A stretch of 8,905 bases of DNA from positions 1-8,905 of the forward strand of contig JAQYWA010000071.1 of the NCBI GenBank assembly GCA_030145265.1, given 5' to 3'. This DNA is from Desulfuromonas sp. GTDB lineage: Bacteria > Desulfobacterota > Desulfuromonadia > Desulfuromonadales > Trichloromonadaceae. Below are positions 1 through 7,273 of the stretch, one piece after another (position 1 is the first letter of the stretch; each line of letters starts with the position of its first letter). Made by a program: the position numbers and the translations under genes. The notes under the pieces are model-generated. The model searched no databases and was not told the DNA's origin. It was given only the letters and a program-made list of their open reading frames with translations.

Positions 1-1046
1 GTGCTGCCGTCGACCAGGTAGCGGCCGGGCTCCAGCTCGCGTAACAGAACATCGTCGTCATCGTACTCATCCTGAATCTCACCGACGATTTCCTCGACGA
101 TGTCTTCCAGGGTGACAATCCCCTCGACGCCGCCATATTCATCGACCACTACCGCCAAGTGGATGCGCCGGCGGCGGAATGACTGCAACAGGGTCTCGAC
201 GCGTTTCGATTCGGGAACGAAATAGGGCGGACGGACCGCCTGTTCGAGCGAAAAGGCTTCCGGTTGGTCGATCGAGGCGAGAATGTCTTTCGAATGGATA
301 ATGCCGATGATGTTGTCGAGGCTCTCCCGGTAAACCGGGAACCGCGAATGCCGCGATTGCTGCACCAGCGGCAGCACGTCGGCAAACGAAGAAGCGGCAT
401 CGATGCCGACCACCTCGGTGCGAGGGATCATGACATCACGAACCCGAGTCTGCGAGAGCTCGAACACCCCGTGCAGCATCCGCCGCTGATTCTTGGCCAC
501 CACCCCGGTCTGCTCGCCGACAGTGATCAGAGTGCGGATTTCATCTTCGGAAATAATCGGCCGACTCTCGCTTTCGCCGGGGAGCAGGCGGGCAAACAGG
601 CGAGAAAAACCGGTGATCACCCAAATCAGCGGAGTCAGCAGCCAGACCACTATCAGGATCGGCCTGACCACCATAAACGACATCTTTTCCGGGTACTTGG
701 CCGCGTAGGACTTGGGGCTGATTTCGGAAAAAAACAACAGAAAAGGGGTCAGCACCAAAATGGTGACCAGCTCTCCCCGCTCGCCGTAGCGCTGCACGAA
801 CAGGCCGGTCGCCAGCACCGAAATGGCGATATTGACCAGGTTGTTGCCAATCAGGATCGCCCCCAGCAGGCGGTCCGGTTGCTCCAGCAGCGTTTCCAGG
901 CGCTGGGCCCCGCGCTGCTGCTTCTGCACCAGGTATTTGACCCGCAACCGGTCGATCGCCATCAGGGCGGTTTCGGAACCGGAAAAAAAGGCCGAGAGAA
1001 AAAACAATACCCCCAGTATGATCAGGCGAAACAGTTGGTCATCCAC
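1..1046 (-). CDS. CNNM/CBS-domain 'hemolysin-family' membrane protein (CorC/HlyC type), 3' end outside window
   Basis: This is a partial gene: 348 complete codons are present and the reading frame is still open at base 1. The first ~155 residues form a CNNM (DUF21) membrane domain. Its first helix (about residues 5-22) runs into FFSGSETALMA, and SEISPKSYAAKYPE (108-120) resembles the conserved E-x-x-PK segment of the family. A pair of CBS domains follows at about 200-325 (RDVMIPRTEVVGID, then VVDEYGGVEGIVTLEDIVEEIVGE). After an acidic linker (EYDDDD), the small C-terminal CorC_HlyC domain is just beginning at the edge. Relatives are inner-membrane proteins linked to magnesium/cobalt efflux; true hemolytic activity is doubtful. 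I chose the GTG start because TTGGAG lies 8 bases upstream and the protein then begins, as relatives do, just before helix 1. An in-frame ATG at 1097 would add 17 residues but has no ribosome binding site. The gene is divergent from ligA. Family assignment is firm; the transported ion is not. Confidence 0.93.
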   Translation of the reverse strand, partial: MDDQLFRLIILGVLFFLSAFFSGSETALMAIDRLRVKYLVQKQQRGAQRLETLLEQPDRLLGAILIGNNLVNIAISVLATGLFVQRYGERGELVTILVLTPFLLFFSEISPKSYAAKYPEKMSFMVVRPILIVVWLLTPLIWVITGFSRLFARLLPGESESRPIISEDEIRTLITVGEQTGVVAKNQRRMLHGVFELSQTRVRDVMIPRTEVVGIDAASSFADVLPLVQQSRHSRFPVYRESLDNIIGIIHSKDILASIDQPEAFSLEQAVRPPYFVPESKRVETLLQSFRRRRIHLAVVVDEYGGVEGIVTLEDIVEEIVGEIQDEYDDDDVLLRELEPGRYLVDGS

Positions 1047-1054
1047 TCCGGAAA

Positions 1055-1060
1055 CTCCAA
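1055..1060 (-). promoter_or_regulatory. Ribosome binding site that sets the GTG start of the CNNM/CBS gene
   Basis: TTGGAG on the minus strand lies 8 bases before the GTG at 1046. The upstream in-frame ATG at 1097 is preceded by AT-rich sequence without any Shine-Dalgarno match, so this site decides the start call. Confidence 0.5.
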
Positions 1061-1075
1061 GAAAAGTTGCTGCGC

Positions 1076-1104
1076 AGTCTACATGAAGGTCTGGCATAAT
1101 TCAA
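1076..1104 (-). promoter_or_regulatory. Possible sigma70 promoter of the CNNM/CBS gene
   Basis: TTGAAT (1104-1099) and TAGACT (1081-1076) are separated by exactly 17 bases, and each matches the consensus at 4 of 6 positions. Transcription would begin near 1069. That is downstream of the alternative ATG at 1097 and upstream of the ribosome binding site for the GTG at 1046. It overlaps a possible ligA promoter on the other strand. The match is by eye and weak. Confidence 0.25.
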
Positions 1105-1134
1105 TTTTTTCAATCAGAGACGGTAGCGAAGGAG
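1092..1134 (+). promoter_or_regulatory. Possible upstream ligA promoter and ribosome binding site for the ATG at 1142
   Basis: TGGCATAAT (1092-1100) has the form of an extended -10 element, 5 of 6 to consensus; no -35 box is apparent. AAGGAG at 1129-1134 sits 7 bases before an ATG at 1142 that is in frame with ligA. Together they could produce a LigA with 28 extra N-terminal residues. This competes with the start chosen for ligA. Confidence 0.25.
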
Positions 1135-1150
1135 CAAAATCATGCTCGAC

Positions 1151-1179
1151 TTGTACGGTGAAGACCGCTGTGCTATAAA
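1151..1179 (+). promoter_or_regulatory. Probable ligA promoter (extended -10)
   Basis: TTGTAC (1151-1156), a 17-base spacer and TATAAA (1174-1179) are preceded by the extended -10 dinucleotide TG (1171-1172). The -10 matches at 5 of 6 positions; the -35 is poor (3 of 6). Transcription would start near 1186. This leaves a ~40-base leader carrying AGGAGG (1218-1223) before the ATG at 1226, and it excludes the upstream ATG at 1142. Confidence 0.4.
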
Positions 1180-1225
1180 AATCCATCCCGAACAACGGCA
1201 GACCGGCACAACCGGCCAGGAGGAC

Positions 1226-3265
1226 ATGTTGTCAACCAACCAGACCGACAGAACCGAAGCTGCGGCGTGTCACGCCCGACTGTGCGCCGAGCTGCACCGC
1301 CACAACCGCCTGTATCACGTCCTCGATCGTCCGGAAATCTCCGATGCCGAATATGACCGCCTGTTCCGCGAACTGGTCGAGCTGGAAAACGCCTGGCCTG
1401 AGCTGACGACTCCCGACTCTCCGTCGCAGAAAGTAGGGGCCGCACCGGCGGAAAAATTCTCCCCCGTCCCCCATGCCGTCCCCATGCTCTCCCTTAAGAA
1501 CGTCAAAAGCGCAGAAGAGTTCCTCGATTTCGACACCAGCATCCGCAAAAACTTCCTGGCCCGCGAAGACGCGATCGACTATGTCTGCGAGATGAAGCTG
1601 GACGGGGTGGCGGTTGAACTGACCTATAAGCAGGGTATCCTGACCGTCGCCAGCACCCGCGGCGACGGGTCGACGGGTGAGGATATCACCGAAAATATCC
1701 GTACGCTGGCCTCGGTGCCCCCGACCCTCGCTCCCCCCTTTCCGCCCCTGCTCGACGTACGGGGCGAAGTCTACATCGACCTGAAGGATTTTCAGCAACT
1801 CAACCGCGACCAGGAGGATGCAGGAGAACGTAGTTTCGCCAACCCGCGCAACGCCGCCGCCGGCAGCCTGAGACAACTGAATTCCGCTGTTACCGCCCGG
1901 CGCTCCCTGAAAATCTTCTGCTACGGCACTGGTCGCTGGCAGAACGGCCGCCACCACAGCCACCTCGAATCCCTGCAGCAACTGGCCAACATGGGCCTGC
2001 GAGTCAACCTGGAAGAAACGGTAAGCGTCCGCGGTGCCGAAGGAGTGCTCGACCACTACCGCAAACTTCTGACCAGAAGGGACGCCCTCCCCTTTGAAAT
2101 CGACGGCATGGTGGTTAAGGTCAATACCCTTGACCTGCAGCAGGAACTGGGCACACTGAGCCGCACCCCCCGCTGGGCTGTCGCTTTCAAGTTTCCACCG
2201 CGGCAAGAGGAAACGGTTCTCGAGGGGATCGGCCTGCAGGTCGGCCGCACCGGGGCCATCACCCCGGTAGCGCACCTAAAACCAGTCAATGTCAGCGGGG
2301 TGACCGTATCGCGGGCCAGCCTGCACAACTGGGACGAAATCGCCCGTCTCGACATCCGGGTCGGCGACCACGTCGTGGTCGAACGGGCCGGCGACGTCAT
2401 CCCCGACGTGGTCAAGGTTTTGGTTGAGCGACGCACCGGGACCGAACAGCCGATCGCCATACCGACAGTCTGCCCCGAATGCGCCGGCCCGGTCCGCAAG
2501 GCCGAAACGGAGGTCATCCCGCGCTGCACCAACAGCCACTGCCCGGCACAAACCATCGAGCGGATCAAGCATTTCGTCTCGCGCAATGCCATGGACATCG
2601 ACGGCTTGGGGGAAAAACAGATCCTGCAGCTGATCGCTCTCGGCAAAGTGAAGACTGTCGCCGACCTCTACCGGTTGGACAAAGAAGACCTGTTTGCCAT
2701 GGAGCGGATGGGGGAGGTGCTGGCCGAAAAGCTTCTGCAATCCATCGCGCAGAGCAAATCCCGCCCCCTGTCGCGCCTGCTGTTCGGTCTCGGCATCCGC
2801 CACGTCGGCATCCATACCGCGAAAATCCTGGCCAAACGCTTCACCTCCCTCGGGGCACTGGCTCAGGCCGATGCTGACAGTCTGATCAAAATTCACGAAA
2901 TCGGCGGCAAGGTGGCCGAATCGCTGGCCGATTTCTTCGCCGACCCAGTTCAGGGTCAACTGCTCGAACAACTCCGAGAACAGGGAGTCAACCCAACTGA
3001 AGAGGCGGTGGTCCAGCAAAACGGACTGCTTACCGGCAAGATCCTGGTCATCACCGGCGCCCTGGAGCAGATGAGCCGCAAGGAGGCGGAAGACCTGGTC
3101 GAGCGGCTAGGAGGCCGCGCCGCCGGCTCGGTGAGTAAAAAAACCGATTACCTGGTTGCCGGTCCGGGGGCCGGAAGCAAGCTGGACAAAGCTCAGAAGC
3201 TAGGGGTCAGCATCCTGAGCGAAGAGGACTTTCTGCAGATGACGCAACGCGGGGAGGACGCATGA
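1226..3265 (+). CDS. ligA: NAD+-dependent DNA ligase LigA
   Basis: LigA seals nicks in duplex DNA during Okazaki-fragment joining and repair, using NAD+ as adenylate donor. The 679-residue product has the full domain order. Domain Ia (HNRLYHV...SDAEYDRL, about 23-47) binds NAD+. The nucleotidyltransferase core carries the catalytic lysine in MKLDG (K124) and RGEVYI near 179. An OB fold follows, containing VGRTGAITPVA near 340. A zinc finger is formed by C416, C419, C434 and C439. Helix-hairpin-helix repeats occupy about 450-590, and a BRCT domain (ITGALEQMSRKEAEDLVERL through DYLVAGPGAGSKL) ends the protein. Length is close to the E. coli enzyme (671). The start at 1226 has AGGAGG only 2 bases upstream. 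An in-frame ATG at 1142 with better-spaced AAGGAG would give 707 residues, but the extra 28 fall outside the conserved fold and a promoter-like element lies between the two starts. The stop overlaps the acylphosphatase start (ATGA). Confidence 0.97.
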   Translation: MLSTNQTDRTEAAACHARLCAELHRHNRLYHVLDRPEISDAEYDRLFRELVELENAWPELTTPDSPSQKVGAAPAEKFSPVPHAVPMLSLKNVKSAEEFLDFDTSIRKNFLAREDAIDYVCEMKLDGVAVELTYKQGILTVASTRGDGSTGEDITENIRTLASVPPTLAPPFPPLLDVRGEVYIDLKDFQQLNRDQEDAGERSFANPRNAAAGSLRQLNSAVTARRSLKIFCYGTGRWQNGRHHSHLESLQQLANMGLRVNLEETVSVRGAEGVLDHYRKLLTRRDALPFEIDGMVVKVNTLDLQQELGTLSRTPRWAVAFKFPPRQEETVLEGIGLQVGRTGAITPVAHLKPVNVSGVTVSRASLHNWDEIARLDIRVGDHVVVERAGDVIPDVVKVLVERRTGTEQPIAIPTVCPECAGPVRKAETEVIPRCTNSHCPAQTIERIKHFVSRNAMDIDGLGEKQILQLIALGKVKTVADLYRLDKEDLFAMERMGEVLAEKLLQSIAQSKSRPLSRLLFGLGIRHVGIHTAKILAKRFTSLGALAQADADSLIKIHEIGGKVAESLADFFADPVQGQLLEQLREQGVNPTEEAVVQQNGLLTGKILVITGALEQMSRKEAEDLVERLGGRAAGSVSKKTDYLVAGPGAGSKLDKAQKLGVSILSEEDFLQMTQRGEDA

Positions 3266-3540
3266 GAAGGATCCGGGCTAGGGTTCGCTTCAAAGGAAGG
3301 GTTCAGGGAGTCAACTTCCGCTACTTCACTTGCCGCAAGGCGCTGGACCATGGCTTAACGGGATGGGTCCGCAATCTCGCCACCAAGGATGTGGAAGCAG
3401 TTTTCGAGGGGAGGGAGTCGGAAATCCGCAGTGCCCTGGAACTCTGCCGGCAGGGACCGGCCGGCGCCCAGGTTGATGAGATGTTGATCGACTGGGAAGA
3501 TTTCCGCGGCGAGTTCGTAAGCTTCGAAATCCATCGCTGA
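3262..3540 (+). CDS. acyP: Acylphosphatase
   Basis: This 92-residue cytosolic enzyme should hydrolyse acyl phosphates such as acetyl phosphate and carbamoyl phosphate to carboxylate and phosphate. The family signature is intact. GRVQGVNFRYF (12-22) provides the phosphate-binding loop and catalytic arginine R20, and GWVRNL (34-39) provides the catalytic asparagine N38, matching the R23/N41 pair of the animal enzyme. VEAVFEG (44-50) is the usual following strand. Length is typical of a stand-alone acylphosphatase, so this is not a hydrogenase-maturation HypF fragment. The ATG overlaps the ligA stop, and GGGAGG (3252-3257) lies 4 bases upstream inside ligA. Co-transcription and translational coupling with ligA are therefore likely. 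No functional link with ligation is known to me; acyl-phosphate damage control is a plausible general role. The gene converges on the response regulator gene with an 8-bp gap. Confidence 0.93.
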   Translation: MRRIRARVRFKGRVQGVNFRYFTCRKALDHGLTGWVRNLATKDVEAVFEGRESEIRSALELCRQGPAGAQVDEMLIDWEDFRGEFVSFEIHR

Positions 3541-3548
3541 CGAACGGC

Positions 3549-3923
3549 TCATTGGCTCTTAATGAATCGATTAAGAACACCGAGGATTTCCAGGGTTTTG
3601 AACGGTTTCTTGATGAACCCCTCGCCACCGACCTCTTTACCCCGATCAATGGCAACCGACTCACCGCGCGCCGAGAGAAAGACAACCGGAATATTCTTGG
3701 TGGCAGGGTTCTGTTTCAGCAGCTCGCAGACCTTGAAGCCATCCATCCCGGGCATCATGATATCCAAAAAAATCAATGTCGGCATTTCGCTTTGGGCCAG
3801 TTCGAGGCCTGCGGCACCGCTTTCCGCATACAGCACCTGGAAACCACGCAGCTTGAGCACGGCCTCCATGAGCATGGCGACGGTTCGATGATCATCCACG
3901 ACCAGAACCTTCTGTTTATCCAT
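3549..3923 (-). CDS. Single-domain response regulator (CheY-like receiver)
   Basis: The 124-residue product is one receiver domain with no output domain. The acidic pocket is D10-D11 (VLVVDDH), the phosphoacceptor is D54 (FLDIMMPGMDG), the switch Ser is S84 (FLSAR) and the conserved lysine is K106 (IKKPF). All residues needed for phosphorylation are present. Such proteins act by protein contact, in phosphorelays or at motors and kinases, rather than by DNA binding. The gene starts inside the last codons of rsmI (8-base overlap). A strong ribosome binding site, GGAGGG (3934-3929), sits 6 bases upstream, so it should be produced together with RsmI. No histidine kinase gene is in the window, so the partner is unknown. 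Its 3' end lies 8 bases from that of acyP on the opposite strand. Fold and activation chemistry are clear; the pathway is not. Confidence 0.93.
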   Translation of the reverse strand: MDKQKVLVVDDHRTVAMLMEAVLKLRGFQVLYAESGAAGLELAQSEMPTLIFLDIMMPGMDGFKVCELLKQNPATKNIPVVFLSARGESVAIDRGKEVGGEGFIKKPFKTLEILGVLNRFIKSQ

Positions 3924-4770
3924 TTATGCCCTCCATTTCATCATCCATATCCAGGCTTTCCTTGTAGACCTCGCTACCAGAAAGTCCAAACTGCCGGGCG
4001 ACCTGTTTGACGATATCCCGCCTTGATAGGTCGGGGTCGGCACCTAGCCTGCGGAGGGCTTCGCGAACCGTCTCCTGCGGAGGCTTCACCATGGCCGGAG
4101 CGATCATCAGGACAATCTCGCCGCGCACCCGACTCTGCCCGAAATGTTCCAGAGCTTCGTCCGCCGATCCGCGAAAGAGTTCTTCATGGATTTTGGTCAG
4201 TTCCCGAACAATGGCGATCTGACGCTCAGCCCCGAGCACGTCCCGCAGATCGTGCAACGCCGCCAGCAGGCGATGCGGAGCCTCGTAATACGCCACGGTA
4301 CGCTGATACTCGTTGGCCACCCCGGCGAAGACCTCACGACGCGCGCCGGATTTGGCCGGCAGAAAGCCGTCAAAAGCAAATCGTGCCACCGGCAGGCCGG
4401 AAAGAGAAAGGGCGACCACCACGGCGCAGGGCCCCGGGATCGCAGTGACCGGCAGACGTTCCTCGTGACACCGACAGACCAGCAGGTATCCGGGGTCAGA
4501 AATCGCAGGCGTGCCCGCATCTGAAATCAGCGCCACCGACTTTCCCTGCCGCAACAGCTCGATGATTCGCTCTCCCTTGGCGGCTTCATTGTGCTGAAAA
4601 AAGGACGTCAGCGAAGTGGTAATGCCAAAATGGTTGAACAGCTTGCGACTGTGACGGGTATCTTCGGCGGCGACCAGGTCGACCTCCTTGAGTACCCGCA
4701 GCGCGCGCAGGGTAATGTCTTCAAGATTGCCGATTGGTGTGGCAACCAGGTACAGAATTCCATCGGCCAT
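3916..4770 (-). CDS. rsmI: 16S rRNA (cytidine1402-2'-O)-methyltransferase RsmI
   Basis: RsmI uses S-adenosylmethionine to methylate the 2'-OH of C1402 in 16S rRNA, at the decoding centre of the small subunit. The 284-residue product is near the E. coli length (286). It has the tetrapyrrole-methylase fold with family blocks TPIGNLEDIT (11-20), AEDTRHS (35-41), SDAGTPAISDPG (83-94), IPGPCA (111-116), YEAPHR (162-167) and ELTKIHEE (190-197). A small C-terminal helical domain follows (about 231-272), and an acidic tail (DMDDEMEGING) encodes the overlap with the next gene. No Shine-Dalgarno sequence precedes the ATG. An in-frame stop lies 12-14 bases upstream, so no earlier start is available. The gene is 77 bp downstream of nadE and overlaps the response regulator by 8 bases. 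Confidence 0.96.
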   Translation of the reverse strand: MADGILYLVATPIGNLEDITLRALRVLKEVDLVAAEDTRHSRKLFNHFGITTSLTSFFQHNEAAKGERIIELLRQGKSVALISDAGTPAISDPGYLLVCRCHEERLPVTAIPGPCAVVVALSLSGLPVARFAFDGFLPAKSGARREVFAGVANEYQRTVAYYEAPHRLLAALHDLRDVLGAERQIAIVRELTKIHEELFRGSADEALEHFGQSRVRGEIVLMIAPAMVKPPQETVREALRRLGADPDLSRRDIVKQVARQFGLSGSEVYKESLDMDDEMEGING

Positions 4771-4776
4771 AGCTAT

Positions 4777-4805
4777 ATATTACAATCCAGAAACTGAAAC
4801 TTAAA
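4777..4805 (-). promoter_or_regulatory. Possible rsmI promoter giving a leaderless transcript
   Basis: In the AT-rich 77-bp gap between nadE and rsmI, TTTAAG (4805-4800) and TAATAT (4782-4777) are 17 bases apart. The -10 match is 4 of 6 and the -35 match 3 of 6. The -10 ends 6 bases before the rsmI ATG, so transcription would start at or within a base or two of the ATG. No convincing nadE terminator hairpin is visible in this gap, so read-through from nadE is also possible. Confidence 0.2.
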
Positions 4806-4847
4806 ATAAAATTTTCTATACCCGCCATATCGAACAGACACTGAACA

Positions 4848-6806
4848 TCAGGCCGTCTGCGCTTCGAGGCGTTCCAGGTCGCGGAGCCACAGGGTAACGC
4901 AGGCATCGCTCGGCATCCGCCAGTCGCCCCGGGGGGACAGGGCCACGCTCCCCACCTTGGGCCCGTCCGGCAGGCAGGATCGTTTGAACTGCTGAGAGAA
5001 AAACCGCCGGTAAAAGGTCTTCAGCCAGCACAGAATTTCGGCCGGAGTGAACTGATCGGCAAAGACCTGGCACGCCAGAAAATAGATCTTGGACGGGGCA
5101 AACTGCAGGCGCACCATGTGGTAGAGAAAGAAATCATGCAGCAGGTACGGGCCGACATGATCTTCAGTCACCTGGCGGATTTCGCCATTTTCCGCCGGCG
5201 GAAGCAGTTCCGGCGAAACCGGAGTGGCGCAGATGTCGTTGAGAACCGCCGTGGCCTCGCCGGTAAATTCGACGTCGGCGCACCAGGCCACTAGGTAGCG
5301 CACCAGGGTTTTGGGCACCCCGGCGTTAACGCCGTACATGGACATGTGGTCGGCATTGTAGGTGCACCAGCCGAGAGCCAGCTCGGAAAGATCGCCGGTG
5401 CCGATCACCAGGCCGCCAACCTGGTTGGCCACATCCATCAGGATCTGAGTCCGCTCCCGGGCCTGGGCGTTCTCGTAGGTGATGTCATGACAGGTCTCGT
5501 CATGGCCGATATCGGCAAAGTGCCCGCGCACCGCGGTATCGATGGAAATGACCCGAAGGGTCACGCCGAGCAGTTCGGCGAGCCTTTCGGCATTGCCGCG
5601 GGTGCGCACGGTGGTCCCGAAGCCGGGCATGGTAACAGTGACAATCCCCTTTCGGTCGAGCCCCAGCCGATCGTAGGCCTTGACCGTCACCAGCAGAGCC
5701 AGGGTTGAATCGAGCCCGCCGGAAATCCCGATCACTGCACGATTCATCCCGGTATGCCGCAAACGCTTGGCCAGCGCGGTGGTTTGCAGGGCAAAAATCT
5801 CCTGGCAGCGGCAGGAGCGCTCGGCGTCAAGCGCCGGAACAAACGGGGTCGCCGGCACCGGGCGGCGGACCGGGCCCGATGGCAATTCAGCCAGTGGAAA
5901 AGGGATCACCCGCCAGGTTGACTCATCGACCGATGCGGCAAAACTGTTGTTTTTCAGCCTTTCGTTGACCAGCCGCTGCAGATCGACGTCAGCCACCGCC
6001 AGCTGGGAAGCGAACTGAAACCGCTCGGTTTCCGCCAGCATGGCGCCGTTTTCGGCGATCAGGGAATGGCCAGAAAAAACCAGGTCGGTACTCGACTCAC
6101 CGGGACCGGCCGAGGCGTAGGCATAGGCGGCCAGGCAGCGGGCCGACTGGGCCCGGACCAGATCGCGCCGGTAAGCCTCCTTGCCGAGGAGTTCGGGACT
6201 GGCCGACAGATTAAGCAGCACCGTGGCCCCGCGCACCGCCATACTGCCGCTGGGCGGACTGGCCACCCAGGCGTCTTCGCAGATCTCGATGCCGACCAGG
6301 CAGTCAGGCCGGCTGGCGGCCCGAAACAGCAGGTCGGCTCCGAATGGAATCGTCTCACCCCGCCATTCAATGCTGTCCGCACGGGTGTCGCGGGCCGAGG
6401 AAAACCAGCGTTCCTCGTAGAACTCCTGGGTATTGGGCAGGAAGGTTTTCGGCACGATGCCGAGAATCCGCCCGCCGGCGATCATCACCGCACAGTTGAA
6501 CAACCGCCCTCCCTGGGCAATCGGAGCGCCAACCACCACCGACACAGAGTGCCCCTTCAGGCAATCCGCCAGTTCCCACAGGGCCTGCCGGGCCTGTTCA
6601 AGCAGCAGTGGCTGAAAAAACAGGTCGGCACAGGTATACCCGGTGAGGCACAACTCTGGGAATACCAACAAGTTGCAATCGATGGCTTCAGCCTGGGCAA
6701 TGACTTGGCGGAGCTGCTCACAGTTGAATGCGACATCGGCCACGCGCAGCTCCGGCGAGGCGACACCGATCCGGCAATACCCCAGGTCAGATAAAGTCAT
6801 GTCCAT
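4848..6806 (-). CDS. nadE: Glutamine-dependent NAD+ synthetase
   Basis: This enzyme performs the last step of NAD+ biosynthesis, ATP-dependent amidation of nicotinic acid adenine dinucleotide. The ammonia comes from glutamine hydrolysed in its own N-terminal domain. The 652-residue protein has a nitrilase-fold glutaminase (about 10-290) with the full E51-K120-C176 triad ([26 protein letters not shown]). It is joined to an NAD synthase domain with the ATP-binding P-loop SGGLDS (362-367), [12 protein letters not shown] (469-480) and the C-terminal [15 protein letters not shown] block. It therefore does not need external ammonia. I start at the ATG at 6806 because conserved sequence begins soon after ([11 protein letters not shown]) and AGGAG lies 11 bases upstream, a slightly long spacing. 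An in-frame ATG at 6836 would add 10 residues with only a weak AAGG before it. The gene is the third in the minus-strand run rnhB-yraN-nadE-rsmI, about 100 bp after yraN. Confidence 0.95.
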   Translation of the reverse strand: MDMTLSDLGYCRIGVASPELRVADVAFNCEQLRQVIAQAEAIDCNLLVFPELCLTGYTCADLFFQPLLLEQARQALWELADCLKGHSVSVVVGAPIAQGGRLFNCAVMIAGGRILGIVPKTFLPNTQEFYEERWFSSARDTRADSIEWRGETIPFGADLLFRAASRPDCLVGIEICEDAWVASPPSGSMAVRGATVLLNLSASPELLGKEAYRRDLVRAQSARCLAAYAYASAGPGESSTDLVFSGHSLIAENGAMLAETERFQFASQLAVADVDLQRLVNERLKNNSFAASVDESTWRVIPFPLAELPSGPVRRPVPATPFVPALDAERSCRCQEIFALQTTALAKRLRHTGMNRAVIGISGGLDSTLALLVTVKAYDRLGLDRKGIVTVTMPGFGTTVRTRGNAERLAELLGVTLRVISIDTAVRGHFADIGHDETCHDITYENAQARERTQILMDVANQVGGLVIGTGDLSELALGWCTYNADHMSMYGVNAGVPKTLVRYLVAWCADVEFTGEATAVLNDICATPVSPELLPPAENGEIRQVTEDHVGPYLLHDFFLYHMVRLQFAPSKIYFLACQVFADQFTPAEILCWLKTFYRRFFSQQFKRSCLPDGPKVGSVALSPRGDWRMPSDACVTLWLRDLERLEAQTA

Positions 6807-6868
6807 AACAAGGGTTTCTCCTGTAGCGGCACACATCCGCCTTCAATCATTAAGCTCATGAACTATCA

Positions 6869-6897
6869 AGGATAACAACAAACTTCACACATCGCAA
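6869..6897 (-). promoter_or_regulatory. Possible nadE promoter
   Basis: TTGCGA (6897-6892) and TATCCT (6874-6869) are 17 bases apart in the yraN-nadE gap, each matching consensus at 4 of 6 positions. Transcription would start near 6862, about 56 bases before the nadE ATG at 6806. The match is weak and by eye. The -35 overlaps the small hairpin after yraN. Confidence 0.2.
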
Positions 6898-6905
6898 TGG
6901 ATGTG
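6888..6905 (-). terminator. Weak hairpin after yraN
   Basis: CACATC and GATGTG form a 6-bp stem around a 6-base loop, starting 3 bases after the yraN stop. The following minus-strand sequence (GAAGTTTGTTGTT) is only partly T-rich. At best this is a leaky terminator, so some read-through into nadE is expected. Confidence 0.2.
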
Positions 6906-6907
6906 AT

Positions 6908-7273
6908 TCAGCGCAGACCGAACGCGTCAGGAATATGTTCGATCCTGGTTTCATCGCTGCCGGCCAGGATAGCGATGACATCGAAGCGCGATTGCGCGCC
7001 CACGGCCCCAATATCGGTCAGGTACCACTGGGCGGCCCGCAGAATCTGGCGCTGTTTAGTCGGCCCGACGGCCTCCTGGGGCGTTCCATACGCCAGGCTG
7101 CGACGGGTCTTGACCTCGACGAAGACCAGCACCTTGCCGTGTCGGGCAATAATATCGATTTCCCCCACCGGGGTGCGCCGATTTTGCTCAAGGATTTTCA
7201 GCCCCTTGCGCCGCAGGTAGCGGACCGCCTGCTCCTCCCCCCAGCGCCCTAGAGATAAGCGCGCCTCGGTCAT
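6908..7273 (-). CDS. yraN: YraN/UPF0102 family protein, endonuclease-like fold
   Basis: The 121-residue protein belongs to the widespread UPF0102 family, whose biochemical role is not settled. It carries the family's nuclease-like core, VGEIDIIARHGKVLVFVEVKTR (residues 36-57, in part). E38, D40, E53 and K55 are arranged like the metal-binding residues of PD-(D/E)xK/Holliday-junction-resolvase folds. The N-terminal helix contains LGRWGEEQAVRYLRRKG, and AVGPTKQRQILRAAQWYL (68-85) is the usual following helix. The gene overlaps the rnhB stop by ATGA and has no recognisable ribosome binding site, so it probably depends on rnhB translation. The rnhB-yraN adjacency is common in bacteria and suggests nucleic-acid processing. 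Family is certain; nuclease activity is inference from the residues. Confidence 0.93.
   Translation of the reverse strand: MTEARLSLGRWGEEQAVRYLRRKGLKILEQNRRTPVGEIDIIARHGKVLVFVEVKTRRSLAYGTPQEAVGPTKQRQILRAAQWYLTDIGAVGAQSRFDVIAILAGSDETRIEHIPDAFGLR

Noticed and set aside
1095..1097. ATG at 1097 as start of the CNNM/CBS gene
   Set aside because: It has no ribosome binding site, adds residues before the first membrane helix that are not expected in the family, and lies upstream of the possible transcription start.
264..1178. Long plus-strand open frame (about 300 codons) opposite the CNNM/CBS gene
   Set aside because: It is antisense to a gene with clear conserved domains. Its product is rich in Gln/Arg/His/Asp with no recognisable family or ribosome binding site, typical of a GC-driven shadow frame.
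1232..2275. Long minus-strand open frame opposite ligA (about 347 codons)
   Set aside because: It lies wholly antisense to well-conserved ligA. Its composition follows the complementary codons and no domain is visible.
2276..3019. Second long minus-strand open frame opposite ligA
   Set aside because: It has the same problem: no motif, no start signal, and it is the complement of the zinc-finger and helix-hairpin-helix coding region.
6066..6794. Plus-strand open frame opposite the nadE glutaminase domain
   Set aside because: It is antisense to conserved coding sequence with an intact catalytic triad and has no family features.
6834..6836. ATG at 6836 as start of nadE
   Set aside because: It has only a weak AAGG upstream and gives an N-terminal extension outside the conserved domain. 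The ATG at 6806 is preferred but not proven.
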